Source: Flavobacteriaceae bacterium (GTDB lineage Bacteria; Bacteroidota; Bacteroidia; Flavobacteriales; Flavobacteriaceae). Taken from it: a stretch of DNA of 59,347 bases. The position numbers were made by a program, and so were the translations under genes. The stretch's first letter is position 1. Every line of letters begins with the position of its first letter. Where the stretch lies: positions 1 to 59,347 of the forward strand of contig JAKISG010000013.1 in NCBI GenBank assembly GCA_021648755.1, in the 5' to 3' direction. Positions 28,394 through 37,823 of this stretch are shown here, one piece after another. The notes below the pieces were generated by a model. The model searched no databases and was not told where the DNA came from. It saw only the letters and a list, made by a program, of their open reading frames with translations.

Positions 28394-28480
28394 ATAAAAA
28401 AACATTAGTTTGTCGTGAGTAAAGTAACCTGTTTAGTATAATTTGACCTAGTGTTAAATTTCTTTGAGGTATTTTAAAAT

Positions 28481-29173
28481 TTATCTAGTTAATTTAGTAA
28501 AAATATCAGTCAAAGACTTATCTTTAGTTAAATCTTCAATTAAACTATCAGCAACAATCTTACCTTTATTAATTAAAATAACCCTGTTGCAAATTGCTTC
28601 AACCTCTTGCATAATATGACTAGAAAAAAGCACTGTTTTTTCTTTACCAATATCTTTAATTAAATTTCGAATATCTATCAACTGATTTGGATCTAAACCT
28701 GTCGTAGGCTCGTCTAAAATTAAAACTTCAGGGTTGTGTAATAATGTAGCAGCTAGACCAACACGTTGACGATAACCTTTAGATAATTGTTTTATTTTTT
28801 TATGACTTTCGATTTGCAAACCAACTAATTCAATAGTTTTAGTAATTTCAGACTTATCTATTTTATAAATTTTTGCGCAAAACTGCAAATACTCTTTTAC
28901 GTACATCTCTAAATATAACGGATTATGTTCTGGTAAATAACCAATCGATTTTTTTACAGCAATTGCCTCTGTAATAATATCAAAATTATTTACAAAAACA
29001 CTTCCTTCATCTTGTTTTAAATAAGTAGTAATAATTTTCATCATTGTAGATTTTCCAGCACCATTTGGACCTAAAAAACCTACAATTTCCCCTTTTTTTA
29101 AGGAAAAACTCATAGCATCTAATACTTTTTGTTTTCCATAAAATTTAGTTATATTTTTAACTTCAATTGACAT
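28481..29173 (-). CDS. gldA: ABC transporter ATPase, GldA-like but short
   Basis: The 230-residue ATPase closely follows the GldA pattern: Walker A GPNGAGKST at 35-43, YLPEHNPLYLEMYVKEYL, the signature LSKGYRQRVGLA, Walker B VLILDEPTTGLDP and the switch His in SSHIMQEVEAICNRV. GldA works with GldF and GldG in flavobacterial gliding. Typical GldA proteins are about 300 residues. Here the C-terminal extension is missing, though the usual ending (IFTKLT) is kept, as if an internal segment had been lost. gldF/gldG are not adjacent. It could instead be a shorter relative with another permease. Confidence 0.68.
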   Translation of the reverse strand: MSIEVKNITKFYGKQKVLDAMSFSLKKGEIVGFLGPNGAGKSTMMKIITTYLKQDEGSVFVNNFDIITEAIAVKKSIGYLPEHNPLYLEMYVKEYLQFCAKIYKIDKSEITKTIELVGLQIESHKKIKQLSKGYRQRVGLAATLLHNPEVLILDEPTTGLDPNQLIDIRNLIKDIGKEKTVLFSSHIMQEVEAICNRVILINKGKIVADSLIEDLTKDKSLTDIFTKLTR

Positions 29174-29323
29174 TATTTATAATTTAATTCGATAAATTAA
29201 TAAACGAAAATAAATTTAATTTATTGATTTAAAAACAATAAATAATTTTTTATAATTTTAGAACCCTGAAATAGCCAACCTATAAAAAATGTAATCAAAT
29301 TATATAATAATGAAAGATTACAC

Positions 29324-29331
29324 TATCTTTG
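29324..29331 (+). promoter_or_regulatory. Promoter -7 element for the DAHP synthase gene
   Basis: TATCTTTG lies 115 bases upstream of the start. The long leader contains a small inverted repeat (CTAATC near 29380, GGATTAG near 29402), a possible but weak control hairpin. Confidence 0.55.
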
Positions 29332-29445
29332 AAGTATAAAACTTCAAATTTGGTATTAAAATTTTAAAAAATTGAATGCTAATCTGTAGCCATACTATTT
29401 TTAGGATTAGACAATCCAAACCTGCACGAACTAAAACAATAAAAG

Positions 29446-30513
29446 ATGGAAAAAAATAATAAATGGTTAGTTAATATGGCATTAGGTCACCCTTTAGTAA
29501 TTGCAGGACCATGTAGTGCAGAGACCGAAGATCAGGTGTTAAAAATTGCACATCAATTAAAGGGAACTGATACAACCGTTTTTAGAGCAGGAGTTTGGAA
29601 ACCAAGAACAAGGCCAGGTCATTTTGAAGGTGTAGGTAAAATTGCTTTACCTTGGTTACAACGTGTAAAAAAAGAAACAGGCTTATTAATAGCTATAGAG
29701 GTTGCAAATGCAAACCATGTTAAACTTGCCTTAAAATATGATATAGACATTTTATGGATTGGTGCAAGAACAACCGTAAATCCGTTTGCAGTTCAAGAAA
29801 TTGCAGATGTTTTAAAAAACACAAATAAAATAGTATTGGTAAAAAACCCGATAAACCCTGATTTAGAATTATGGATTGGTGCAATAGAACGCTTACAAAA
29901 AGTAAATATCAAAAATTTAGGAGCAATTCATCGAGGGTTTTCTACCTATAGAAAATCAAAATATCGCAATAATCCAAAATGGCAAATACCAATAGATTTT
30001 AAAAATAGGTTACCAAACGTACCTATGATTTGTGACCCATCACATATTTGCGGTGAAAGAGAAGGTATTTTAGATGTTTCGCAAACAGCATTAGATTTAC
30101 AATTTAATGGCTTAATGTTAGAAACTCATTTTAATCCAGACAAAGCCTGGAGCGATGCAAAACAGCAAATTACACCTACCCGTTTAGATGAAATTATAAA
30201 AATTTTAAAAGTTAGAAAAAGTAGTTTTGAAGGTCAGGAATCAAAAGAAGAATTAGAAAAATTAAGAAAACAAATAGATTTAATAGATCATAAAATTCTA
30301 GAAATTTTAGCAGACAGAATGAAAATAGCAAAAAAAATAGGCTTAGAAAAAAAGAAAAAAAATGTAGCTGTTTTACAACAAACTAGATGGAATGAAATTA
30401 TCAAAAAAAGTATTAAAAAAGGAAAGAACTTAGGTTTAAGTACAGACTTTGTGAAAAAATTTTACAAAACAATACACCAAGAATCTATTAATCATCAAAA
30501 AACAAAAAATTAA
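29446..30513 (+). CDS. Bifunctional DAHP synthase / chorismate mutase type II
   Basis: This is the first enzyme of aromatic amino acid synthesis fused to chorismate mutase. Residues 1-255 are the type Ibeta-like DAHP synthase (AGPCSAETEDQ near 20-30, FRAGVWKPRTRPGHFEG near 46-62, WIGARTTVNPF, NPINPDLELWIGA, and CDPSHICGERE for the metal site). Residues about 265-345 are an all-alpha AroQ-type chorismate mutase (LRKQIDLIDHKILEILADRM). The order, synthase then mutase, is the one found across Bacteroidota; the fused mutase often provides feedback sensing. The remaining shikimate genes are not nearby. Confidence 0.93.
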   Translation: MEKNNKWLVNMALGHPLVIAGPCSAETEDQVLKIAHQLKGTDTTVFRAGVWKPRTRPGHFEGVGKIALPWLQRVKKETGLLIAIEVANANHVKLALKYDIDILWIGARTTVNPFAVQEIADVLKNTNKIVLVKNPINPDLELWIGAIERLQKVNIKNLGAIHRGFSTYRKSKYRNNPKWQIPIDFKNRLPNVPMICDPSHICGEREGILDVSQTALDLQFNGLMLETHFNPDKAWSDAKQQITPTRLDEIIKILKVRKSSFEGQESKEELEKLRKQIDLIDHKILEILADRMKIAKKIGLEKKKKNVAVLQQTRWNEIIKKSIKKGKNLGLSTDFVKKFYKTIHQESINHQKTKN

Positions 30514-30553
30514 GAAATAAAAAAGATCTGCTCTAGGAAATTAATAAAACTTT

Positions 30554-30563
30554 GCGACCTTTG
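30554..30563 (+). promoter_or_regulatory. Promoter variant GCGACCTTTG before the GT9 gene
   Basis: The segment 30550-30585 contains four CTTTG motifs. GCGACCTTTG at 30554-30563 is a one-mismatch variant of TAnnTTTG and recurs on the minus strand upstream of queD (37750-37759). The GTG start is 12 bases downstream, giving a very short leader. Confidence 0.45.
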
Positions 30564-30574
30564 TAAAAACCTTT

Positions 30575-31612
30575 GTGACTTTGCAAGAAATAAAACAACA
30601 GCACATATTAGTAATAAGATTTTCTGCAATGGGAGATGTTGCAATGTTAGTGCCCGTTTTAAGAGTTTTGTTAAACGAAAATCAAAATGTAAAGGTTACT
30701 ATTTTATCACAGAAATTCTTAAAACCTATTTTTAATGAAGAAATTATTGGTAAAGAGGTTAGTTTTTATGAAGCAGATATAAAGAATAAACACAAAGGCT
30801 TTTTTGGGCTTTTTAAACTTGCTAGAGAATTAAAAAAATTAGACATTACCGCCATTGCAGATATGCATAGTGTTTTGCGTTCTAAAATTTTATGTTTTTT
30901 TCTTTTCTTTTTTAAAATAAAAAATGTTTCGATAAACAAAGGCAGAACAGAAAAAAAAGCATTAACAAGTACTACTAATAAAGTTTTTAAACAATTAAAA
31001 ACAACACATGAACGATATGCTACTGTATTTAGAAAATTAGGGTTTATAATTAATTTAAGTAAACACCGCTTTCCTAAAAAAACAGAAAAAACTATTGTTT
31101 CTAGTTTTATAAACATACTAAAAGAAGATGAAAAATGGATTGGCATCGCCCCTTTTGCTAAACATATAGGTAAAATGTATCCATTAGATTTAATAGAGCA
31201 GGTAATTGAAAAATTATCAAAAAATAATCAATTATTTCTTTTTGGAGGTGGTAAAAAAGAAACATTTTTACTAAATAACATTGCAAAAAAATACACAAAA
31301 GTACAATCAGTCGCAGGACAGTTATCGTTAAAAGAAGAGTTGCAACTCATATCAAATCTAGATGTGATGTTAGCAATGGATTCTGGTAATGCCCATTTTT
31401 CAGCAATGTTTGGTGTAAAAACAGTTACTATTTGGGGTGCTACACATCCATTTGCAGGGTTTGCTCCTTTTTTACAACATGAAAATTGTATCACACCAAA
31501 CCTTAAAAAATACCCTAATTTGCCTTGTTCTATTTATGGCAACAAAATTTGTAAAGGTTATGAGGATGTTATGCAAAGCATTTCTATAAAAAAAATACTT
31601 AATAGTTTTTAA
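30575..31612 (+). CDS. Glycosyltransferase family 9 (heptosyltransferase-like)
   Basis: The 345-residue GT-B enzyme is predicted to add a sugar to the LPS core. The N-terminal domain starts ILVIRFSAMGDVAMLVPVL (12-30). The C-terminal nucleotide-sugar-binding part has LFLFGGGKKE near 218-227 and AMDSGNAHFSAMFGVKTVTIWGATHP near 266-291, as in ADP-heptose transferases. The start is a GTG at 30575, since no ATG precedes the first conserved strand. It is transcribed alone, after a cluster of promoter-like CTTTG motifs. The sugar donor cannot be inferred. Confidence 0.88.
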   Translation: MTLQEIKQQHILVIRFSAMGDVAMLVPVLRVLLNENQNVKVTILSQKFLKPIFNEEIIGKEVSFYEADIKNKHKGFFGLFKLARELKKLDITAIADMHSVLRSKILCFFLFFFKIKNVSINKGRTEKKALTSTTNKVFKQLKTTHERYATVFRKLGFIINLSKHRFPKKTEKTIVSSFINILKEDEKWIGIAPFAKHIGKMYPLDLIEQVIEKLSKNNQLFLFGGGKKETFLLNNIAKKYTKVQSVAGQLSLKEELQLISNLDVMLAMDSGNAHFSAMFGVKTVTIWGATHPFAGFAPFLQHENCITPNLKKYPNLPCSIYGNKICKGYEDVMQSISIKKILNSF

Positions 31613-31631
31613 TAACAGGCAAAAGATTGCT

Positions 31632-31639
31632 TAACTTTG
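31632..31639 (+). promoter_or_regulatory. Promoter -7 element for the OmpA/PD40 gene
   Basis: TAACTTTG matches TAnnTTTG, 108 bases before the ATG at 31747. Confidence 0.5.
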
Positions 31640-31746
31640 TTGCTTAATTTTCATAAAAATACCTCTAATTAATAAATTTATATTCTAAAGAATCGTTAAA
31701 AAACAATAATAAAATAGAAACAAACAATTTAAAAAAAATAAACATA

Positions 31747-33726
31747 ATGAAAAAATTTACTTTTTTAATCCTAACATTATTATTAACTATAATTGGTTTT
31801 TCCCAAACAACACCAGGAAAATATACAGTGAGTAATTTAAAGTCAAATTCTAATAATTCTGATTTTGGACCAACATTATTTGGTGAAAGTAAGATTATAT
31901 TTTCTTCTTCAAGAGGTATTGGAAAAAAATGGGAAGGCAATAATCAACCATTTTTAGATTTATATACAGGTACGGTGAATGAAGATGGTAGTGTAAATAA
32001 AGTAAAGAAATTTTTATCGAATACGGATTCTAAATATCACGAGTCATCGGTTTCATTTACGCCAAACCAAAAAGCAGTTTTTTTTACTAGAAATAATAAA
32101 TATGATGATAATTTAAATATAGTTAAGGTTATTGACAGTGTCAGTGTTCATAGTGATAGTAGTAAAATTAAAAAAATAAGAAAAAAAAGAAGAGAAAGGT
32201 TTAAAGAAAACGAACTAGCTAAAGAAAAAAAATTAAAGACGACTTATTTGGCTATTTATAGAGCAGAAGTAATTAATGGAAAATGGGTAAATATAGAGCC
32301 GTTACCTTTTAATAATCGAAATTATTCCGTAGGACATCCTTCAGTAAATAGAGATGGCACTAAATTATATTTCACTTCTGATATGCCAGGATCATACGGA
32401 AAATCAGATATTTTCGTTGTAGATATTCTTTCGGATAGCACCTATTCTAAACCAAAAAATTTAGGTAGAAAAATAAATACTTTAGGCTCAGAAATGTTTC
32501 CTTATATAGATAGTAAAAACATTTTATACTTTTCTTCGGATAGTAGAACAGGAGGCTTAGGAAATTTAGATATCTATGCTACCAAAATATATGACAAATC
32601 AATTTCAGATGCTTTACATCTTGGAGTACCAATAAATAGTGAATTTGATGATTTTGCATATGCTTTAAATAATAATATTAATCAAGGTTATTTTTCATCA
32701 AATAGAAAAAACGGAAAGGGTGATGACGATATTTACCATTTTTCTGCAAGTGTACCATTACACATTGAGTGCACTCAAAATGTTTCAGGTACAGTTAAAA
32801 GTACCGAAAAAGAAAAACCAATTTCTAATGCGCTTGTTACTTTGTTAAATAAAAATGGAGATCAACTAAAAACGGTAAAAGCAGATTCTAAAGGTGTTTT
32901 TAATCTAGCCGTACCCTGTGATTCAGAATTAAAAATTGTAGCAAGTAAAGATGACTTTGAAGATGATTTTGAAGAATTTAAAACTGAAAACAACCCTAAT
33001 ACAAGTCTTGATTTAAACCTTAATTTGAAGCCTGCTATAGTTTGTAAGCAAGATGTGACAGGTATTGTAAAAAATGCAAATACGGCAAAACCGATTTCAA
33101 ATGCATTGGTTAGAATTGTAGATAAAGATGGTAAAGACCAATATTCGGTAGAAGCAGATTCTAAAGGTGTTTTTAATGTAAAACTACCTTGCGAAAATAA
33201 TTTTAGAATTATTGCTAGTAAAATTAAATTTGTAAGCGATACTAGAAAAATTTCAACGGCTAAAAACCCAAAATCTAAATTAAAATTAATACTTAATTTA
33301 AAACCTGAAATTGATACTACTGAAGTTAGAATAATTAAAAATAAAGTGGTCGTAAATGTTGATCCTATTTATTTTGAATTAAATAAAAACAATATAAATA
33401 AAGGAGCTGCTTTTGAATTAGATAAGGTTGTTGCAATAATGGAAAAATACCCAAAATTAATAATAGAAGGAGGTTCGCATACAGATGTAAGAGGAAAAAA
33501 ATCTAATAACTTAGACTTATCGATTAGAAGAGCAAATTCTACGATAGCCTATATTGTTAGCAAAGGTATTGATAGTAAAAGAATAACTGCAAAAGGGTAT
33601 GGAGAAACACAGCCTACCAATCGTTGTATTGAAGGGGTAAGATGTAATGATGAAGAACATGCAAAAAATCGTAGAACAGAATTTGTAATTTTAAATCCTG
33701 AAGTTTTAGGGTATATTAGCGAGTAA
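31747..33726 (+). CDS. OmpA-family protein with PD40 repeats and two carboxypeptidase-regulatory-like domains
   Basis: This 659-residue envelope protein has a signal peptide (1-20, ending GFSQ) and WD40-like PD40 beta-propeller repeats (about 30-320; HPSVNRDGTKLYFTSDMPG, YFSSDSRTGGLG and GYFSSNRKNGKGDDDIY). Two tandem carboxypeptidase-D-regulatory-like domains follow (about 337-430 and 433-520), sharing the segment KPISNALV and ADSKGVFN, i.e. an internal duplication. The C-terminal OmpA peptidoglycan-binding domain (about 540-655) contains SHTDVRGKKSNNLDLSIRRA. This architecture resembles PorE-type proteins linked to the T9SS, but the duplicated domain is not specific. It stands alone. Confidence 0.88.
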   Translation: MKKFTFLILTLLLTIIGFSQTTPGKYTVSNLKSNSNNSDFGPTLFGESKIIFSSSRGIGKKWEGNNQPFLDLYTGTVNEDGSVNKVKKFLSNTDSKYHESSVSFTPNQKAVFFTRNNKYDDNLNIVKVIDSVSVHSDSSKIKKIRKKRRERFKENELAKEKKLKTTYLAIYRAEVINGKWVNIEPLPFNNRNYSVGHPSVNRDGTKLYFTSDMPGSYGKSDIFVVDILSDSTYSKPKNLGRKINTLGSEMFPYIDSKNILYFSSDSRTGGLGNLDIYATKIYDKSISDALHLGVPINSEFDDFAYALNNNINQGYFSSNRKNGKGDDDIYHFSASVPLHIECTQNVSGTVKSTEKEKPISNALVTLLNKNGDQLKTVKADSKGVFNLAVPCDSELKIVASKDDFEDDFEEFKTENNPNTSLDLNLNLKPAIVCKQDVTGIVKNANTAKPISNALVRIVDKDGKDQYSVEADSKGVFNVKLPCENNFRIIASKIKFVSDTRKISTAKNPKSKLKLILNLKPEIDTTEVRIIKNKVVVNVDPIYFELNKNNINKGAAFELDKVVAIMEKYPKLIIEGGSHTDVRGKKSNNLDLSIRRANSTIAYIVSKGIDSKRITAKGYGETQPTNRCIEGVRCNDEEHAKNRRTEFVILNPEVLGYISE

Positions 33727-33735
33727 AATGAACTT

Positions 33736-35331
33736 TTATATAAAATCTGTTTTGGTCATTACATGGTAACGAGGGTCATCAATACTTTCTTCAATTACAT
33801 GTAGTAATTTAGGTGATGCTTTTACCATAATATCTTTACAGTCTTCAGATAAATGTTTTAGTTTTAATTGTTTTTCTGCTTTTTTGTAACGCTCAACTAA
33901 GTTAAAAATAGCCTCAATAGCCGAATGATCAGAAACTTTAGATTCTAAAAAGTCAATTTCTACTTTTTCTGGATCATTTTTTACATCAAATTTGCTGTTG
34001 AAAGCCTGTATGCTTCCAAAGAAAAGAGGTCCGTAAATTTCATATACTTTAGTACCATCTTCCTTAAAACGTTTTCTCGCTCTAATTCGTTTAGCGTTTT
34101 CCCATGCAAAAACTAAAGCAGACATAATAATACCTACAATTACAGCAATTGCTAAATCTTTAAAAACAGTAACTAATGAAACGGTAATTAATACCAATGC
34201 ATCTGCTAATGGTATTTTATGTAAAATTCTAAAACTAGACCATGCAAATGTTCCGATAACAACCATAAACATTACACCAACTAATGCTGCAATCGGCACT
34301 TGCTCAATTAAACTAGAAGCAAATAATATGAAAATCAATAATAAAAGTGCCGCAGTAATACCTGATAAACGATTTCTACCTCCTCCTTTTATATTGATTA
34401 TTGATTGACCAATCATAGCACAACCGCCCATACCTCCAAAAAGACCAGTTACAATATTTGCGCCTCCTTGTGCTAAACATTCTCTGTTAGAATTTCCTCT
34501 TGTTTCTGTCAATTCATCAATTAAATTTAAAGTCATTAATGATTCTATTAAACCTATTGCTGCTAATATTACTGCATAAGGACCAATAAACCATAAAGTT
34601 TCTAAGGTAAATGGAACTTTATTAAATAATTCTATTTGAAATTGTGGCAAGCCTCCTTTTAAACCATTTCCGCCTCCATCTTTTATAAAACTACCAACGG
34701 TTGCAACATCTAATTTACCATAAATAACAATTAAGGATATTACTAAAATTGCGATTAATGCTTCTGGTATTTTTTTACTTAGTTTTGGTAAACCAAACAT
34801 TAAAGTCATAGTTAACAGAACTAAACCTAGCATCATAAACAAATTATTTCCTTGCAACCAAACTTTTTCGCCATTAACAAGTTCTTTAAACATACCTAAT
34901 TGAGATAAAAAAATCACAATGGCTAATCCGTTTACAAATCCCATCATTACTGGGTGCGGAATTAAACGTACAAATTTACCTAGTTTTAAAAAACCAGCGA
35001 GCATTTGTATAAACCCCATTAAAATTACAGTTGCAAATAGATAATACAACCCTAAGTTTTCTGCTTCGGTACCCATCGTATTTCCTTTGGCAACTAAAGC
35101 AACCATTACTACTGCTAATGCACCAGTTGCTCCAGAGATCATTCCTGGGCGACCTCCAAAAACAGCCGTAATAATGCCAATCATAAACGCTGCATATAAC
35201 CCAACTAAAGGGTCAACTCCTGCAACAAATGCAAAAGCAACTGCTTCTGGAACTAAGGCTAGTGCAACTGTGATACCTGATAAAATATCGTTTTTTGCAT
35301 TGTTGGTGTGTTTACGAATAAATGCATTCAT
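33736..35331 (-). CDS. SulP family inorganic anion transporter
   Basis: The 531-residue transporter has about 11-12 membrane helices (about 15-400) starting with the SulP segment LVPEAVAFAFVAGVDPLVGLYAAF, followed by a C-terminal STAS domain (about 420-500). The substrate may be sulfate, bicarbonate or another anion; the sequence does not decide. The STAS domain is short, which is common in bacterial members. It is convergent with the OmpA-type gene, ending 9 bases away, and 45 bases downstream of the aldo/keto reductase gene, so it may share its transcript. Confidence 0.9.
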   Translation of the reverse strand: MNAFIRKHTNNAKNDILSGITVALALVPEAVAFAFVAGVDPLVGLYAAFMIGIITAVFGGRPGMISGATGALAVVMVALVAKGNTMGTEAENLGLYYLFATVILMGFIQMLAGFLKLGKFVRLIPHPVMMGFVNGLAIVIFLSQLGMFKELVNGEKVWLQGNNLFMMLGLVLLTMTLMFGLPKLSKKIPEALIAILVISLIVIYGKLDVATVGSFIKDGGGNGLKGGLPQFQIELFNKVPFTLETLWFIGPYAVILAAIGLIESLMTLNLIDELTETRGNSNRECLAQGGANIVTGLFGGMGGCAMIGQSIINIKGGGRNRLSGITAALLLLIFILFASSLIEQVPIAALVGVMFMVVIGTFAWSSFRILHKIPLADALVLITVSLVTVFKDLAIAVIVGIIMSALVFAWENAKRIRARKRFKEDGTKVYEIYGPLFFGSIQAFNSKFDVKNDPEKVEIDFLESKVSDHSAIEAIFNLVERYKKAEKQLKLKHLSEDCKDIMVKASPKLLHVIEESIDDPRYHVMTKTDFI

Positions 35332-35376
35332 AAGTAATTGATTTTTTTAAGCGTGCAAAAATAGATTATTTTTTTG

Positions 35377-36414
35377 TTATGGTGCAGGGTTCGGCTGGCT
35401 TTTAAAAATCATTTCGATACCTTTTATAACTTCATTTGGTAAAGTTATAGCAATACTTTCTATATTTTCTTTTAACTGTTTTAAATTTGTTGCGCCAATA
35501 ATATTACTTGTAAGAAATGGTTGTTGATTAATAAATGCTAGAGACATTTGTGTTAAACTTACATTGTATTTTTGAGCAATTTTAGCATATTTTTGAACGG
35601 TATCATCTACCTCTACGCTTTTATACCTCGCCATTTGTGGGTATAATTCTACTCTTGAGTTTGGGTGTTTTTTTCCGTTAAGAAATTTACCAGATAAAAT
35701 ACCAAAAGCAAGTGGAGAATAGGCTAACAAACCTATTTTCTTTTTTATTGAAATTTCTGCATTGCCAATTTCAAAAGTTCGATTTAATAAACTGTACGGG
35801 TTTTGAATGGTAATTGGTTGCGATAAATTTTTGCTTTTTGCTTCTTCTAGATAACGAAGTATTCCGTAAGGAGTTTCATTAGATAAGCCGTAATGACGAA
35901 TTTTACCTTGTTTTATTAAATGATTTAGAGTTGTCACTACTTCGTTAAAGTTTTCTTGCCATTGTTCTTCTTCAAAATGCTGATAGTTACGAACGCCAAA
36001 GCAGTTGGTCTTTCGTTCTGGCCAATGTAATTGATATAGATCAATATAATCAGTTTGTAAGCGTTTTAGACTTTTTTCAATGGCATCATTGATTGCTGCT
36101 TTTGAGAAACCCATGTTATCTCTAATGTAAGGCATTCCTGGTGATGGTCCAGAAATTTTTGTTGCTAATACAATTTTATCTCGATTTCCTTTTGCTATCC
36201 ACGTACCAATTATTTTTTCTGTGCTACCTTGTGTCTCTTTTCTACCTGGAACGGAATACATTTCTGCGGTATCTATAAAATTCACACCTTTATCTAAAGC
36301 AAAATCTAATTGTTGGTGTCCTTCTTTTTCGGTGTTTTGTTCGCCAAAAGTCATTGTGCCTAAACAGATTTTACTAACTTTTATATTGGTGTTTGGTAAG
36401 TTTGTGTATTTCAT
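35377..36414 (-). CDS. Aldo/keto reductase (Tas-like)
   Basis: The 345-residue NADPH-dependent reductase has the TIM-barrel catalytic residues: Asp and Tyr in FIDTAEMYSVPG near 48-59, Lys in LATKISG and His in LYQLHWPE. The start, NLPNTNIKVSKICLGTMTFGEQ, and the GILSGKFL segment match the Tas subgroup, often annotated as a Tas homologue. The natural substrate is unknown. It lies 38 bases after the lpxH-like gene and may be co-transcribed. Confidence 0.9.
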   Translation of the reverse strand: MKYTNLPNTNIKVSKICLGTMTFGEQNTEKEGHQQLDFALDKGVNFIDTAEMYSVPGRKETQGSTEKIIGTWIAKGNRDKIVLATKISGPSPGMPYIRDNMGFSKAAINDAIEKSLKRLQTDYIDLYQLHWPERKTNCFGVRNYQHFEEEQWQENFNEVVTTLNHLIKQGKIRHYGLSNETPYGILRYLEEAKSKNLSQPITIQNPYSLLNRTFEIGNAEISIKKKIGLLAYSPLAFGILSGKFLNGKKHPNSRVELYPQMARYKSVEVDDTVQKYAKIAQKYNVSLTQMSLAFINQQPFLTSNIIGATNLKQLKENIESIAITLPNEVIKGIEMIFKSQPNPAP

Positions 36415-36452
36415 TTTATCTGTGATTTATTTGTTTAAAAAGGTCATTAGAA

Positions 36453-37202
36453 CTAACTATTTTTAAATTTTTTTAATTCTAAATTTTTTCCATCAAAAAC
36501 AGCATATGTAAAATAGGAAATCCAATCGCCTGTATTAACATAGTTACTTTTTTTATTGAGTTTGATGTTCATTGGTAAATGTCGATGTCCAAATAGAAAA
36601 AAATCGTAATGTTTAGTTTTTAGTTTTTGTTTACAATATTGTACTAACCATTCTTTTTCTTCTCCTAAAAATTGAATGTCTTCATCGCCAGAAATTAGTT
36701 TGTTTTTAAGTGATAGCCTTTGTGCAAGTGCTACGCCAATATCTGGATGCAACCACCTGTATAGCCAGCGTGAAATAGGGTTAGTAAATATTTTTTTCAT
36801 GCGTTTGTAGCCTTTGTCTCCAGGACCTAATCCATCACCATGACCAACTAAAAAAGTTTTGTTATTAAATATAAATTCGGTTGGTTTGTAATAAACAGTT
36901 ATGTTTAATTCTTTTTCAAAGTAATCTCGCATCCATAAGTCGTGATTACCTACAAAAAAATGGATTTTTATTCCGTTATCACTCCATGTTGCTAGTTTTC
37001 CTAAAACTCGGACAAATCCTTTTGGAACAACGGTTTTATATTCCATCCATAAATCAAATAAATCGCCTAATAAAAATAATTCTTTACAATCAGTTTTAAT
37101 TTCATCTAGCCAGGCGATAAATTTTTTTTCGCGCACAAGACTCTCTTCGTGATTTGGTAAACCGAAGTGCTGGTCTGATGCGAAGTATATTTTTTTATTC
37201 AT
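36453..37202 (-). CDS. lpxH: UDP-2,3-diacylglucosamine diphosphatase (LpxH-like)
   Basis: This calcineurin-type phosphoesterase hydrolyses UDP-2,3-diacylglucosamine to lipid X in lipid A synthesis. The 249-residue product carries the five metallophosphatase motifs: SDQHFG (9-14), LLGDLFDLW, VGNHDLWM, VGHGD and FGHRHLP. The length fits LpxH. The Bacteroidota branch is diverged from E. coli LpxH, and other calcineurin-like enzymes are similar, hence moderate certainty about the substrate. Confidence 0.82.
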   Translation of the reverse strand: MNKKIYFASDQHFGLPNHEESLVREKKFIAWLDEIKTDCKELFLLGDLFDLWMEYKTVVPKGFVRVLGKLATWSDNGIKIHFFVGNHDLWMRDYFEKELNITVYYKPTEFIFNNKTFLVGHGDGLGPGDKGYKRMKKIFTNPISRWLYRWLHPDIGVALAQRLSLKNKLISGDEDIQFLGEEKEWLVQYCKQKLKTKHYDFFLFGHRHLPMNIKLNKKSNYVNTGDWISYFTYAVFDGKNLELKKFKNS

Positions 37203-37293
37203 AAAATTATAAAAAATTCACTTCAACAATGATATTCATTTTTCTTAAAACGGAATATCTAAATATTATTTTTTTATTCTTAAGATACATCTT

Positions 37294-37737
37294 TCAATCA
37301 CTAGCAAACCATTCTGCATAAGAATTATTAGTTTCACATAATTTTAAAGAATGTAATTCTACTTCTTTTGGTAATTTTTTACTGATTTTTACTGCAAAAT
37401 CTAGTAGCATTAATTCACTAGTTGGTTGGTAATTTACGAGCACTATTCTATGTGAGTATTCCGCAATTTTTTTTGCTAAATTCACATGTTCAGAATCTTT
37501 ATTTAAGACAATTGCATGATCAAATACATCTACAATTTCGGTATTTACTATTTTTTTAAGATCACTAAAATCTAATACCATTCCGTTTTTCGGATGTGTT
37601 TTATCATTAATTGGCTTGCCAATAACGGTAACAAATAGTTGATAACTATGCCCGTGGATATTTTTACATTTTCCGTCGTAACCTGGTAAAGCGTGTGCTG
37701 CTTCAAAATCAAAGTGTTTGGTTATTCTTATTTTCAT
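37294..37737 (-). CDS. queD: 6-carboxytetrahydropterin synthase QueD
   Basis: QueD converts 7,8-dihydroneopterin triphosphate to 6-carboxy-tetrahydropterin for queuosine synthesis. The 147-residue protein has the zinc-binding histidines (FDFEAAHALPG and NIHGHSYQL) and the catalytic Cys in GKCKNIHGH. I start at the ATG at 37737. The upstream TTG at 37752 overlaps a promoter-like GCGACCTTTG element, and a start there is unlikely. The other queuosine genes are not in the window. Confidence 0.9.
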   Translation of the reverse strand: MKIRITKHFDFEAAHALPGYDGKCKNIHGHSYQLFVTVIGKPINDKTHPKNGMVLDFSDLKKIVNTEIVDVFDHAIVLNKDSEHVNLAKKIAEYSHRIVLVNYQPTSELMLLDFAVKISKKLPKEVELHSLKLCETNNSYAEWFASD

Positions 37738-37823
37738 TTTTCTTAACTGCAAAGGTCGCTATTTTTTTTGAAAGGTACGTAAATTATTTTCTTACAAGTT
37801 GCAAAGAATTTTTTATTACAGTT

